Notes under the pieces: model-generated
Database searches by the model: none
What the model was told of the DNA's origin: nothing
Seen by the model: the letters and a program-made list of their open reading frames with translations, nothing else
Source: DATMER01 sp040349255
GTDB lineage: Bacteria > Acidobacteriota > Thermoanaerobaculia > Multivoradales > UBA5704
NCBI GenBank assembly: GCA_040349255.1
Contig: JBEQUE010000111.1
Span: 21,052 to 85,051, forward strand
Reading direction: 5' to 3'
DNA: 64,000 nucleotides
Translations under genes and position numbers: made by a program
Shown here: positions 34,551 through 42,976 of the stretch, in pieces
Layout of the letters: every line of letters starts with the position of its first letter
Numbering within the stretch: the stretch's first letter is position 1

Positions 34551-35399
34551 ATGATCGCGAAGACCGAAACACCCAACCCTGGAATCGCACCCGAGACGCT
34601 CGATTTCTATCGCCGGGTGATGATCGCGCTCCAGAAGGCCCGGGTCCCGTTCCTGGTGGGCGGCGCCTACGCGTTCGCCCGCTATACCGGGATCGTCCGC
34701 CATACCAAGGACTTCGACATCTTCGTCCACCCGCGCGACTTCGACCGCACGCTGGACGAGCTCGGGCGCGGCGCCGGCTGCCAGGTCGAGCGCCCGTTCC
34801 CGCACTGGCTGGGCAAGGGGTACTGCGGGCACGACTTCGTGGACGTGATCTTCAGCTCGGGCAACGGCATCGCCCGGGTGGACGACCTGTGGTTCGAGCG
34901 CGCGGTGGACGAGGAGGTGCTCGGCATCCCGGCCCGGCTCTGCCCGGCCGAGGAGATGATCTGGTCGAAGTCGTTCATCCTCGAGCGCGAGCGCTACGAC
35001 GGCGGCGACGTGGCCCACATCCTGCGCGCCCGGGCGGAGGAGATCGACTGGGACCGCCTGCTGGCGCGCTTCGGCCCCACCCACGGGCCGGTGCTGCTCA
35101 CGCACCTGATCCTCTTCCGCTACATCTATCCGGGGGAGGCCGATCGCATCCCGGCCCGGGTGATGGACGAGCTGGTCCGCCGGATGCGGGAAGGCCATTC
35201 CGAGGGTGCCGCGGAGCGCCTCTGCCGCGGCACGATCCTCTCCCGCTCGCAATACCTGGTGGACGTCGAGCACTGGGGCTACCGGGACGCCCGGCTGGAG
35301 CCCGTCGGCCCGATGACGAAGGAGGAGTTGGCGATCTGGACCCGGGCTGCCGACGAGGAGGTCGGCCGCCCCTACACGGATGTCGAGGAGGTGCGGTAG
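34551..35399 (+). CDS. Nucleotidyltransferase-fold protein
   Basis: A 282-aa protein with the minimal nucleotidyltransferase signature: VPFLVGGAYAFARYTGIVRHTKDFDIFV, that is GG-A-Y followed by D-x-D. This resembles the DUF-type nucleotidyltransferases related to aminoglycoside or tRNA transferases; the third acidic residue could be in HDFVDVIF. The C-terminal half is helical. No antitoxin or partner is adjacent; the opposite gene is a metallophosphoesterase, and the two may share regulation through the sigma-54-like pair. Substrate unknown. Confidence 0.8.
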   Translation: MIAKTETPNPGIAPETLDFYRRVMIALQKARVPFLVGGAYAFARYTGIVRHTKDFDIFVHPRDFDRTLDELGRGAGCQVERPFPHWLGKGYCGHDFVDVIFSSGNGIARVDDLWFERAVDEEVLGIPARLCPAEEMIWSKSFILERERYDGGDVAHILRARAEEIDWDRLLARFGPTHGPVLLTHLILFRYIYPGEADRIPARVMDELVRRMREGHSEGAAERLCRGTILSRSQYLVDVEHWGYRDARLEPVGPMTKEELAIWTRAADEEVGRPYTDVEEVR

Positions 35400-35403
35400 G
35401 GGC

Positions 35404-35838
35404 TCATCCCTCCTTCGGCTCCCAGTCGGGCGGGGCCATGTCGAAGCTGGTGAACCGGAAGGCGGGCGCCACGGTGCAGCCGACCAGCCCCCACTCGCCG
35501 GCTCCGGGGGCCAGCCGGGCGGTCTGCCAGACCCCGGCCTCCACCACGACCTGGGGCACCTCGCCCGCGGCGATGTCCGGACCGAGGCGGACGACGGTGC
35601 GCCCGTGGCCGGGCGAGGTCGTCAGCTCGAACGGCGCGCCGGCGTAGTAATGCCAGACCTCGGCCGCGTTCTGCATCCGGTGCCAGGCGGAGACGTCGCC
35701 CTGGCGCAGCAGGAAGTAGATCGCCGTGCTCGCGGGCTCCCGGAAGGTCTCCCGGTAGAAGCCGCCCTCGGGGTGGGGCTTGAGGCCGAGGAGGTGGATG
35801 ACCTCCTCGGCCGTTATCCCCTTCCTTGGGCCGTTCAC
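35404..35838 (-). CDS. Cupin protein, DUF985 (cupin_5) family
   Basis: A 144-aa cupin. LGLKPHPEGGFYRETFR, STAIYFLLRQGDVSAWHRMQNAAEVWHYYAG and VGCTVAPAFRFTSFDM are the conserved blocks of the DUF985 family, which includes sugar-epimerase-like folds of unknown activity. It starts at GTG overlapping the stop of the upstream SIMPL gene (GTGA), so translation is coupled. It converges with the nucleotidyltransferase gene with a 4-nt gap. Confidence 0.87.
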   Translation of the reverse strand: MNGPRKGITAEEVIHLLGLKPHPEGGFYRETFREPASTAIYFLLRQGDVSAWHRMQNAAEVWHYYAGAPFELTTSPGHGRTVVRLGPDIAAGEVPQVVVEAGVWQTARLAPGAGEWGLVGCTVAPAFRFTSFDMAPPDWEPKEG

Positions 35839-36575
35839 GGGCAGCCCTGCGCCGGACAGGGTTCGATCCGGTAGCGCAGGGTGAGGTTGGCATCGACGCC
35901 GACCTGGCCGTCGGAGACCGGCGCATCGGCGGACATTGCGGCCATGGACTCCATGGCCATGCGGCGCATCGGGGTGTAGACGGTCACGCCGCCCTCGACG
36001 ACCTCGACGATCTCCGCCAGCCGGACGTTGAGCGCCTTGGCGAGCGCGGCGGCCTTGGAGCGCGCCCCGGCGGCGGCCTTGGCGAGGGCGGCGGAGCGGG
36101 CGGTCTCGTCGTTCTGGAGACCGAAGACCACGCCGTCGAGCCGGTTGGCCCCGGCGGCGAGCCCGACGTCCACGACCTGCCCGACCTGCTCCATCCTGGT
36201 CAGCCGGACGGAGACCACGTTCGAGGCCTGGTAGCCCACGATGCGCGGCTCGCCGCCGGCCTCGGGCGAGCTCTGGGCATAGACCGGACCCAGGTTGAGC
36301 TCCGAGGTCTGGACCTCCTTGTCGGGGATGCCGAGCGTGCGGACGGCGGCGAGGATCGCGTTGGCGGTCTGGTTGACCTGCTGCATGACGGCCCGGGCGG
36401 TGGGGGCCTGGGCCAGGACGCCGAGGCGGACGGTGGCCTCGTCGGGATTGACACGGGAGCTGCCGCTGCCCTGGACGCTCAGAACCGGGACGACTGGTTC
36501 CCCGGCGGAGGTCTGGGCCGACAGCGGGACGGCCAGGGCGAGGGCGGCGGCAAGGGCTATGGTGGTGTGTTTCAT
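35835..36575 (-). CDS. Secreted SIMPL-domain (DUF541) protein
   Basis: A 246-aa protein with signal peptide (MKHTTIALAAALALAVPLSAQT) and a SIMPL domain: SVQGSGSSRVNPDEATVRLGV, IVGYQASNVVSVRLTRMEQVG, VFGLQNDETARSAALAKAAAGARSKAAALAKAL. Bacterial SIMPL proteins are periplasmic or outer-membrane and assemble into rings (for example BP26); the role is poorly known. The cupin gene overlaps its stop. A large hairpin lies just upstream of its start. Confidence 0.9.
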   Translation of the reverse strand: MKHTTIALAAALALAVPLSAQTSAGEPVVPVLSVQGSGSSRVNPDEATVRLGVLAQAPTARAVMQQVNQTANAILAAVRTLGIPDKEVQTSELNLGPVYAQSSPEAGGEPRIVGYQASNVVSVRLTRMEQVGQVVDVGLAAGANRLDGVVFGLQNDETARSAALAKAAAGARSKAAALAKALNVRLAEIVEVVEGGVTVYTPMRRMAMESMAAMSADAPVSDGQVGVDANLTLRYRIEPCPAQGCP

Positions 36576-36613
36576 CCACGCCTCCTTTCCGCGCCCCAGT
36601 ATATGAGCGGGAA

Positions 36614-36650
36614 GACCCCCGGTGGCGCCTTCCGGCGCTCACCGGGGGTC
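36614..36650. terminator. GC-rich hairpin downstream of the small membrane protein gene
   Basis: An 11-bp stem GACCCCCGGTG (36614-36624) pairs with CACCGGGGGTC (36640-36650), and the stem continues inward with GCGCC/GGCGC (36625-36629, 36634-36638). It follows the stop of the gene at 36673 on the minus strand and precedes the SIMPL gene start. There is no T run. Confidence 0.5.
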
Positions 36651-36672
36651 CGGGGCGTTCGCGGCCGGCGCG

Positions 36673-36933
36673 TCAGGGCGGCGGCGGCTCGTGTCCGTCC
36701 ACCGGCCTCTTGTCGCTCGGCGACGACATCATCATCAGGCGGCAGACCACATAACCGCCCAGCAGGGCCGCGAGGATGATGAGGAGCGCCGCGAGGTCGC
36801 AGCGGCCGAAGTAAATGACGACCAGGGCTGCAATGTCGAACACCAAGGCGCCGATCGCTGCGCCTTTCGGCGGGAGCGGCTTGGGCGGCGGCACTTCGTG
36901 GCCGGGCACCCCTGTCTTGTCCAGGTCCGGCAT
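36673..36933 (-). CDS. Small protein with two membrane segments
   Basis: An 86-aa protein with Pro-rich ends, a membrane hairpin (IGALVFDIAALVVIYFG and LAALLIILAALLGGYVVCRLMMM) and a short charged tail. The start ATG at 36933 follows GAAGGGGGGATCAG. No family recognised. It lies downstream of the TPR-CHAT gene on the same strand, 72 nt away, and may be in its transcription unit. Confidence 0.65.
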   Translation of the reverse strand: MPDLDKTGVPGHEVPPPKPLPPKGAAIGALVFDIAALVVIYFGRCDLAALLIILAALLGGYVVCRLMMMSSPSDKRPVDGHEPPPP

Positions 36934-37005
36934 TCTGATCCCCCCTTCGAAGAAAAACTACGTTGAACGGGACGGCTGAAGACGCTTGGCCGGGCGTCTG
37001 CATCG

Positions 37006-40000
37006 TCATTGGCGCGCAACCACCGGATCTGTTACCGGCGGATGGCCTCCGGGCTGTCCGATCAGGATGAACGGCGCCCAGTAGGAGGGGTGGGCGAAGC
37101 GGCCCCCCCGGATCAGCTCCAGCTTCGAGAGCCGCAGCGCCTCGGCCTTGTCGTCGTCGTTCCCGAGGTGCTGGTAGAAGCGGACCATCAGGTCCGCCGT
37201 GGAGGTGTCCGCCACCCGCCAGAGGCTGACCACCACGCTGGCCGCCCCGGCGTAGAGGAGCGCCCGGGTCACGCCGAGGAGTCCCTCGCCGCTGACGTTC
37301 ATGCCGAGGCCCGTGTCGCAGGCCGAGAGGACCACCAGGTCGGCGTCCAGTTGCAGGTTGAAGATCTCGTAGACCTGCAGCAGCCCGTCCTGGCCCGCGT
37401 CGCCGCCGAGCGACAGCACCAGGCCGGAGAGCTCCGGTTTCGTCTCGTCGGTGAAGCCGTGGACCGCGAAGTGGATCCGCCAGGCGTCCCGGAGGTAGGG
37501 GTTGTCCTTGACGCGCTCCTCGGAGGCCTGCGGCCCGAGATAGAGCTGGACCCGGTCGGCGGGGAAGAGCCGGGCGATGCCGAGCACCTCGTTGCGGGAC
37601 TCGGGGAGCGGCTGCGGGTGCGGCAGGCCGGCCCTCTGGAGGACCCGGCTCAGAGAGCCTTCCTCGGACGTGGCCGGAGCCGGCTGCGGCGCGGCCGGAA
37701 GGGCGCCGTAGTCGGGGTCTCCGAACCCCAGGAAGAGCTTGGAGCCCGGCGGGCGCGAGGCCACGGGCCGGGGCTCGCCGAGCTCCGCCAGCACGCTCGC
37801 GGACGGCACGTAGGTCACCGACCGGTCGAGGATCAGGTAGGGGAGATGGTCGTACAGGCCCCTGCCGGCCGGGGCCGGGGCTGTGAGGAGCGCCTCGAAG
37901 CTGAGCAGCAGAAGCGGGCCGTCGGGCGCCACGATGAGGTGGGGCTTGTCGCGCAGCAGGGGCTCGGCGGGCTGGATCAGCGACTGGTAGAGGCTCCAGG
38001 CCCCGGCGACGTAGCGGCCGTAGAGGCGGCGTCCCGACTCGGCCAGGGTCTGGCGCAGGTCCTCGACCGAGCGGGCGAGCTCCGGGCCGGATGGCAGGGG
38101 GTAGGCGGAGAGCCCCTGGCGGGTCACCACGAAGAGGAAGGAGCGCTCCTGGCCGACCGAGTACTCCAGCAGCGCGGTGTGGTCGTCGAGGAGCTGCTGG
38201 ATGCGCTCGAGCTGCAGGGGCAGAGGGTGGCTGACGGCCGCGTAGTGCGGGTGCTCGCGCCGGATCTGCCATTCGAGCCGCTCCCTCTCCTCCTCGGACC
38301 GGTCCAGCTCGGCCTCGATCGGGGCGGTCCCGGTGCTTCCCGGGCTGCGGCCCGACAGATCCTCGATGATCCGGCTCTGCAGCCAGGTGATGCGCTGGGC
38401 GATCTCGGTCTCCCGCTGCTTGAGCTCGGGCGCGATGCCCTGGCGCACGTCGATGCGGCCCTCGGCCAGGAGGTCGAGCAGGGCGCGGGCCCGGGCGCGC
38501 TCGCTGGCGGCGAGGGCGACGGCCAGATGGCCCGCGCCCGGCTCCTCCTTTTCCATCCGCATCTGCAGGTCGACGTAGAAGTCGAAGTAGTCGCGGCGCG
38601 AGGCGAAGAAGGAGGCGCGCAGGCGCTGGCCCGCCACCTTGGGGCGGACCGACTCGACGATGCGCATCGCCTCCTCGATGGCGTGGGCCGCGGCCGGCAG
38701 GTTGCCGCGGTCGCGCTCCAGGCGGGCGATCGCGGACTGGGCGACGGCCTCGGTGATGAGAGTCTTTCTCCGGCGGCACAGGTCGAGGGCCTGCTGAAAC
38801 ATCCCGGCGGCCCGGTCCGCGTCCGAGAGCGCCTGCCAGGCCCGGCCGAGCTCCAGGAGCGCGTTGATCTCTCCGAGAGAGTTGTCCGCCTGCCGGAAGA
38901 GGACCAGGGCTTCCTCCAGGGCGCTCACCGCCTCCCGGGGCTGGGCCAGGGCGATCTGCGCCCGGCCCACGCCCTGCAGGGCGAGCGCCTGGCTGGCGAG
39001 GTTGCCGCTCTCCCGGGACGCCTCCAGGGCGAGGTTGAAGTTCTGCAGGGCGGCCCGGGCCTTCCCCTGCAGCTCGTAGATCCAGCCGATGTCCCAGAGG
39101 GCGTAGATCTCCCAGGAGCGGTTCTTGATCGCCTGGTGGAGCTCGAGCGCCTGGGTGTAGAACTCCAGGGCGCGTTCCTGGTCTCCGAGATAGAGAGCCG
39201 TCGTGCCCAGGTTCGAGAGCACCTGCCCCTCCTGGGCGCGCTCGCCCACGAGCCGGTAGAGATCGAGGGCCTCGTTGTACAGCTCCAGCGCCCTCTGCAG
39301 CTCGCCCCGCCGCAGGTAGAGGGCGGCCATGTGCTGGAGGACATTGGCCTCGTCGTGGCGGTCCCCGAGCCGGTGGCTGAAGTCCAGCGCCTGGCGCAGG
39401 AGATCGAGAGCGCCGTCCTGGTCCCCCCGGTCGAGCCAGGCGCGGGCGATGCCGGTCAGGATGAGGGCCTGGTCCTCTCCGCCGTTCGCGCGGCGCAGCT
39501 CCAGGGCGCGGTTGAGGTAGGCGAGAGAGGCGTCGGTCTCTCCCCGCTGGAGATGAAAGGCTCCCAGGTTGTAGAGGATCGTGCCGAGCTCCTGGACATC
39601 GCCCAGCTTCTCCCAGAGCCGCAGGCCTTCTTCATAGAGCTGGAGCGCCTTCGGCTCGTCCCCCGTGCGGTTGTAGGCCACCGCGAGATTGTTGATGGTA
39701 TAGGCCTCTCCCCGGCGGTTCCCGGACTCCCGGGCGAGCGCCAGGGCGCGCTCGTAAATGGCGATCGCGGCCTCCGTCTCCCCCAGGGAGCGGAGGACCG
39801 CGCCGGTCCGGTCCATGAGGTCCACCTGCAGGGCGGGGTCGCCGGACTCCTGCGCCGCGGCGGTCGCCGTCTCGAACAGGGTCAGGGCCTTGCGCTTCGA
39901 CGCCACGTCCTCCAGGGCCACCAGGTGGTCCGCCTTCCAGCCGTCCCTCTCCGCCTCCATCCGCTTCGGGTCGCCGGGTTTCGACGGCCGCAGATCCTCC

Positions 40001-40500
40001 AGGGTCACCTTGGTCCGGCCCGCCTCCTTGCCGACGACCTCCAGCCGGTAGTCGCCCGCGACGGCGGCGATCCACGAGACCATCTCCTGAGCCTTGCGGC
40101 GGCTCGGGCCGTCGGCCTCGGCGACCGGCTGTCCCGAGGGGTCGAACAGCCGGAGAGCCACGTCGGCCCCCGTCTGGGCGGCCGCCACCCGCGCGTAGTC
40201 GCCCGCCGCCAGGGTCAGCGTGTGCTCCCGGGTCTCGCCGGCCGCGATCTCCTCCTCGCGGGGGACGTTCTTTTCCAGGCGGACGGGCTCGGCCGGGACC
40301 GGAGGCTCGGTGGGGGCGGCGCCGCCCCGGAGGGCGAGCGGCTCCGCGGTCGGTCCGGGGGGCGGAACGGAGCAGCCGAGGGCCAGGGCCGCAATCAGGA
40401 CCGTCATCCAGGATAGGACGCGGGTGCCGGGCAGGCAGCGGAGAACGGGCAGGGTCGTCACGACCTGGCGCATCGCCTCAATTTCTCCAGTGTATCCCAT
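37006..40500 (-). CDS. TPR-CHAT protein, probable lipoprotein
   Basis: A 1164-aa protein. The N-terminus carries a hydrophobic segment ending LIAALALGCSVPPPG, a lipobox-like Cys, so it is probably exported and lipid-anchored. Residues 80-150 look like a beta domain (GDYARVAAAQTGADVALRLFD). About ten TPR repeats fill 190-600 (ALALARESGNRRGEAYTINN, LNRALELRRANGGEDQALI). The C-terminal CHAT peptidase domain has the caspase-like dyad His1014 (FAVHGF) and Cys1061 (LSACDTG). CHAT domains are cysteine peptidases. The divergent ECF sigma and zf-HC2 genes suggest shared regulation. ATG 40473 is an alternative start. Confidence 0.9.
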   Translation of the reverse strand: MGYTGEIEAMRQVVTTLPVLRCLPGTRVLSWMTVLIAALALGCSVPPPGPTAEPLALRGGAAPTEPPVPAEPVRLEKNVPREEEIAAGETREHTLTLAAGDYARVAAAQTGADVALRLFDPSGQPVAEADGPSRRKAQEMVSWIAAVAGDYRLEVVGKEAGRTKVTLEDLRPSKPGDPKRMEAERDGWKADHLVALEDVASKRKALTLFETATAAAQESGDPALQVDLMDRTGAVLRSLGETEAAIAIYERALALARESGNRRGEAYTINNLAVAYNRTGDEPKALQLYEEGLRLWEKLGDVQELGTILYNLGAFHLQRGETDASLAYLNRALELRRANGGEDQALILTGIARAWLDRGDQDGALDLLRQALDFSHRLGDRHDEANVLQHMAALYLRRGELQRALELYNEALDLYRLVGERAQEGQVLSNLGTTALYLGDQERALEFYTQALELHQAIKNRSWEIYALWDIGWIYELQGKARAALQNFNLALEASRESGNLASQALALQGVGRAQIALAQPREAVSALEEALVLFRQADNSLGEINALLELGRAWQALSDADRAAGMFQQALDLCRRRKTLITEAVAQSAIARLERDRGNLPAAAHAIEEAMRIVESVRPKVAGQRLRASFFASRRDYFDFYVDLQMRMEKEEPGAGHLAVALAASERARARALLDLLAEGRIDVRQGIAPELKQRETEIAQRITWLQSRIIEDLSGRSPGSTGTAPIEAELDRSEEERERLEWQIRREHPHYAAVSHPLPLQLERIQQLLDDHTALLEYSVGQERSFLFVVTRQGLSAYPLPSGPELARSVEDLRQTLAESGRRLYGRYVAGAWSLYQSLIQPAEPLLRDKPHLIVAPDGPLLLLSFEALLTAPAPAGRGLYDHLPYLILDRSVTYVPSASVLAELGEPRPVASRPPGSKLFLGFGDPDYGALPAAPQPAPATSEEGSLSRVLQRAGLPHPQPLPESRNEVLGIARLFPADRVQLYLGPQASEERVKDNPYLRDAWRIHFAVHGFTDETKPELSGLVLSLGGDAGQDGLLQVYEIFNLQLDADLVVLSACDTGLGMNVSGEGLLGVTRALLYAGAASVVVSLWRVADTSTADLMVRFYQHLGNDDDKAEALRLSKLELIRGGRFAHPSYWAPFILIGQPGGHPPVTDPVVARQ

Positions 40501-40597
40501 GGCGGGCGGCGCGTCCGGTTTGCGTAAGGAAGAAGAGAGAGGAGAAGCAGAAAGGAGGAAAGACGCTCAGCCAATTCCAGTTAGCAGAATAGAAGGA

Positions 40598-40603
40598 TAG
40601 GAT
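40598..40603 (+). promoter_or_regulatory. Candidate -10 element (TAGGAT) for the ECF sigma gene
   Basis: TAGGAT ends seven bases before ATG 40611 with no SD between, so initiation would be nearly at the ATG. The same hexamer at 44965-44970 precedes the flotillin gene, though there with a 30-nt leader and an SD. Confidence 0.4.
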
Positions 40604-40610
40604 TGGCTCA

Positions 40611-41249
40611 ATGGGCGACGAGCCGGCCGATCGGGACGACCGCGGTGACCGCGACGTGGTGGCGCGCTTCCTTCGCGGGGAGCCGGACGCCGTTGCGACC
40701 CTGGACGGCTGGATCGAGCGCGCGGCCTGGCCCTACCAGCGCCGGCTGGCGAACCGCTGGGACGACGTCCTCCAGGACGTGCGGCTGGAGGTGACCCGCC
40801 TGCTGGGGGACGGGAAGTTCCGCGGCGAGTCGAGCCTGCGCACCTACCTCTGGAGAGTGGTCAGCCACACGTGTCTCGACCAGATTCGCTCCCAGACCAA
40901 GTGGCAGTGGGCCGACCTCGAGACCCTGGAGCAGGACGACGGCCGGGCCGCCGGGGTTCCGTTCCTCCCCGCGGGCGACCCCGCGGAGAGGGATCTCCTC
41001 CTGCGGGTCCTGGACCGCGCCTCCCAGGATTGCCGCGAGCTGTGGCGGATGCTCCTGCTCGGCCTTTCCTATCGTGAGATGAGCCTGCGCCTCCAGGTGG
41101 CGGAGGGGACGCTGCGGGTGCGCGTCCTGCGCTGCCGGGAGCGGGCCGTAGCCTTGCGCGACGAGCTCCTGGGCTCGAAGACCGCTCCTGTTCGTAACAA
41201 AGCCGTCGCACGGGCGCCCAAATCGGGTGGAGGGGCGACGACCCGATGA
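40611..41249 (+). CDS. ECF-type sigma factor
   Basis: A 212-aa ECF sigma factor. Region 2 is FRGESSLRTYLWRVVSHTCLDQIRSQ with the preceding RWDDVLQDVRLEV, and region 4 is CRELWRMLLLGLSYREMSLRLQVAEGTLRVRVLRCRERA. The C-terminal 30 residues are basic and unstructured. Its stop overlaps the anti-sigma start by 4 nt, giving a classic sigma/anti-sigma operon divergent from the TPR-CHAT gene. Confidence 0.92.
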   Translation: MGDEPADRDDRGDRDVVARFLRGEPDAVATLDGWIERAAWPYQRRLANRWDDVLQDVRLEVTRLLGDGKFRGESSLRTYLWRVVSHTCLDQIRSQTKWQWADLETLEQDDGRAAGVPFLPAGDPAERDLLLRVLDRASQDCRELWRMLLLGLSYREMSLRLQVAEGTLRVRVLRCRERAVALRDELLGSKTAPVRNKAVARAPKSGGGATTR

Positions 41250-42238
41250 ACTGTGAACATTCCATTGAGCTGCTACCCTGGTACCTGAACGGTACCCTGG
41301 ACGAGGGTGAGTCAAGAGAAGTCCGAGAGCATCTGGCCGGATGCGAGGACTGCCGCCAAGCCCTGGAGGACACCCGGCTCGCCGCGGCGATCTACAGCCA
41401 GCACATCCCGAGCGAGGCGCTCGTGGCCCTGGCCTGGGGCGAGCCGCCGGAAGGCCATGACCCCGAGGTCCTGGAGCGGCATCTCCAGTCCTGTCCGGAT
41501 TGCGCCGCCGACTTCGAGCTGGTGCGGACGAGCCGCCAGTTGGAGGAGGACGACCGCATCTCTCTTTTCTCCCGGCCGGCCCCCCGGGCGCCCGCCCAGC
41601 TAGCCCCGGCCCGCGCGCCGTGGCGCTCGGCGGCCCTGGCGGCGAGCCTCGCCGGCATGGTCGCCGCGAGCGGCTGGATCTGGACCGCCGGCCAGGCCCG
41701 GGACCTGGAGCACCGGCTTGCCGAGGTGCGTCCCGCCCCGGTGGCCACCGCGCTTGCGCCCCAGGCTCCGCCGGAGGACGCCGCCGCCCGCGAGAAGCTG
41801 GCCGAGATGTCCGCCCAGGTGGAGACCCTGCGCCGGCAGACCGAGGAGATGCGCGGCCAGCTCACCAGGATCGCGAGCGCCGGAAGTGCCGGCGATACCG
41901 GGCCGGCTCCGCGGGTGAACGTCGAGGTGGTCGGCCTGCGGCCCGCCGCCGACGTGATCCGCGGCGCGTCCGGCGAGGCCACGGAGCTGCCGGCCGGCGC
42001 CTCGGCGGTGGCGATGCTCGAGCCCGCTCACCAGGAGACCCACAAGAACCACCGGATCGAGGTCGTGGATGCCTCCGGCAAGGTGGTCTGGAGCGGCGAC
42101 GAGCTCCACCGCAGCGAGCAGGGCGACTTCACGGTGCTCCTGCCGGCCTTGAAGCCGGGTTCCTACACCATCCGGCTCTCGGCGACGGAAGGCGGCAAGC
42201 GCGTGGAGCTGGAGAGCTACGCGATCCGGGTGAGGTAG
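41246..42238 (+). CDS. zf-HC2 anti-sigma factor, membrane-anchored
   Basis: A 330-aa protein with two zinc-finger anti-sigma modules: MNCEHSIELLPWYLNGTL... HLAGCEDC (H-x3-C-x2-C) and HDPEVLERHLQSCPDC. They should sit in the cytoplasm and hold the ECF sigma factor encoded by the overlapping upstream gene. One membrane segment (SAALAASLAGMVAASGWIWTAG) is followed by a coiled coil (EMSAQVETLRRQTEEMRGQL) and a beta-rich periplasmic domain with HKNHRIEVVDASGKVVW. The periplasmic part may sense a ligand or proteolysis. Confidence 0.9.
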   Translation: MNCEHSIELLPWYLNGTLDEGESREVREHLAGCEDCRQALEDTRLAAAIYSQHIPSEALVALAWGEPPEGHDPEVLERHLQSCPDCAADFELVRTSRQLEEDDRISLFSRPAPRAPAQLAPARAPWRSAALAASLAGMVAASGWIWTAGQARDLEHRLAEVRPAPVATALAPQAPPEDAAAREKLAEMSAQVETLRRQTEEMRGQLTRIASAGSAGDTGPAPRVNVEVVGLRPAADVIRGASGEATELPAGASAVAMLEPAHQETHKNHRIEVVDASGKVVWSGDELHRSEQGDFTVLLPALKPGSYTIRLSATEGGKRVELESYAIRVR

Positions 42239-42241
42239 CCC

Positions 42242-42976
42242 TTACCGGGCCACCGCCGCCCCCTGGATCGCCAGGGTCTTCGGGTCCTGCAGGAAGGCGG
42301 CAACCCCGAGCCGTTCCCGGTTCCAGCGCTTGTCCAGCCCGAGCACCAGCTCGGTGCTATCGGCAGACGCTGCGGGACCGGGCAGGGTGAGCGCCTTCTC
42401 CAGCCGGCGGACCACGAAGTCGTTGGCCAGGGTGTGCGAGGCGTTCTCGCCGGCTCCGACCCTGGTGCTGAGCCCGGTCTCGTAGACCGCCACCCAGAGA
42501 TCCAGCGGGCCGCCGGCCGCCCGGACCAGCTTCGCGCCGACGGTGATCTTCAGCCGGCCGTCCGGAGAGGCCGTGGTCGAGACCGTCACCCGGCCGGCGG
42601 GCTCGGCGGCGAGCGCCTGGGAAATCGACCGCCGGATCCCGGCTTCGTCCGAGCCCACCACCTGGCTGCGGCCGGAGACCACGAGCTGCGGCGTGTAGAT
42701 CCGGTTGCTGTGGAAGGCGCGGGCGTAGCCCTGCTGGCGCTGCGACCAGGCCTTGGAGGAGAAGGGGTCGGTCCAGCCGATGTAGTTCCAGTAGTCCACG
42801 TGGAAGGCCAGCGGGATCACCCGCGGGTCCTGGCCGAGCTTCGAGAGCAGCCGGTCCGCGGGCGGGCAGGACGAGCAGCCCTGGGAGGTGAACAGCTCGA
42901 CGACGACCGGGCCTTTCGGGGAGTCGGCCGATCCGGTCAGGGTGGCGAGGGCGAGGAGCAGGAGGAAGTATCTCAT
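42242..42976 (-). CDS. DUF1223 secreted thioredoxin-like protein
   Basis: A 244-aa protein with signal peptide (MRYFLLLLALATLTGSA). It carries the DUF1223 signature: VVVELFTSQGCSSCPPADRLL with a CxxC active-site pair, FHVDYWNYIGWTDPFSSKAWSQRQQ, and YTPQLVVSGR. DUF1223 proteins have a thioredoxin-like fold of unknown redox role. Its start overlaps the stop of the upstream 642-aa gene (ATGA), so they are probably expressed together. Confidence 0.9.
   Translation of the reverse strand: MRYFLLLLALATLTGSADSPKGPVVVELFTSQGCSSCPPADRLLSKLGQDPRVIPLAFHVDYWNYIGWTDPFSSKAWSQRQQGYARAFHSNRIYTPQLVVSGRSQVVGSDEAGIRRSISQALAAEPAGRVTVSTTASPDGRLKITVGAKLVRAAGGPLDLWVAVYETGLSTRVGAGENASHTLANDFVVRRLEKALTLPGPAASADSTELVLGLDKRWNRERLGVAAFLQDPKTLAIQGAAVAR

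Noticed and set aside
33680..35647. 655-aa open frame on the plus strand across the phosphoesterase and nucleotidyltransferase genes
   Set aside because: It reads the antisense of one real gene and a wrong frame of the next; composition is Arg/Pro/Gly-rich with no motifs.
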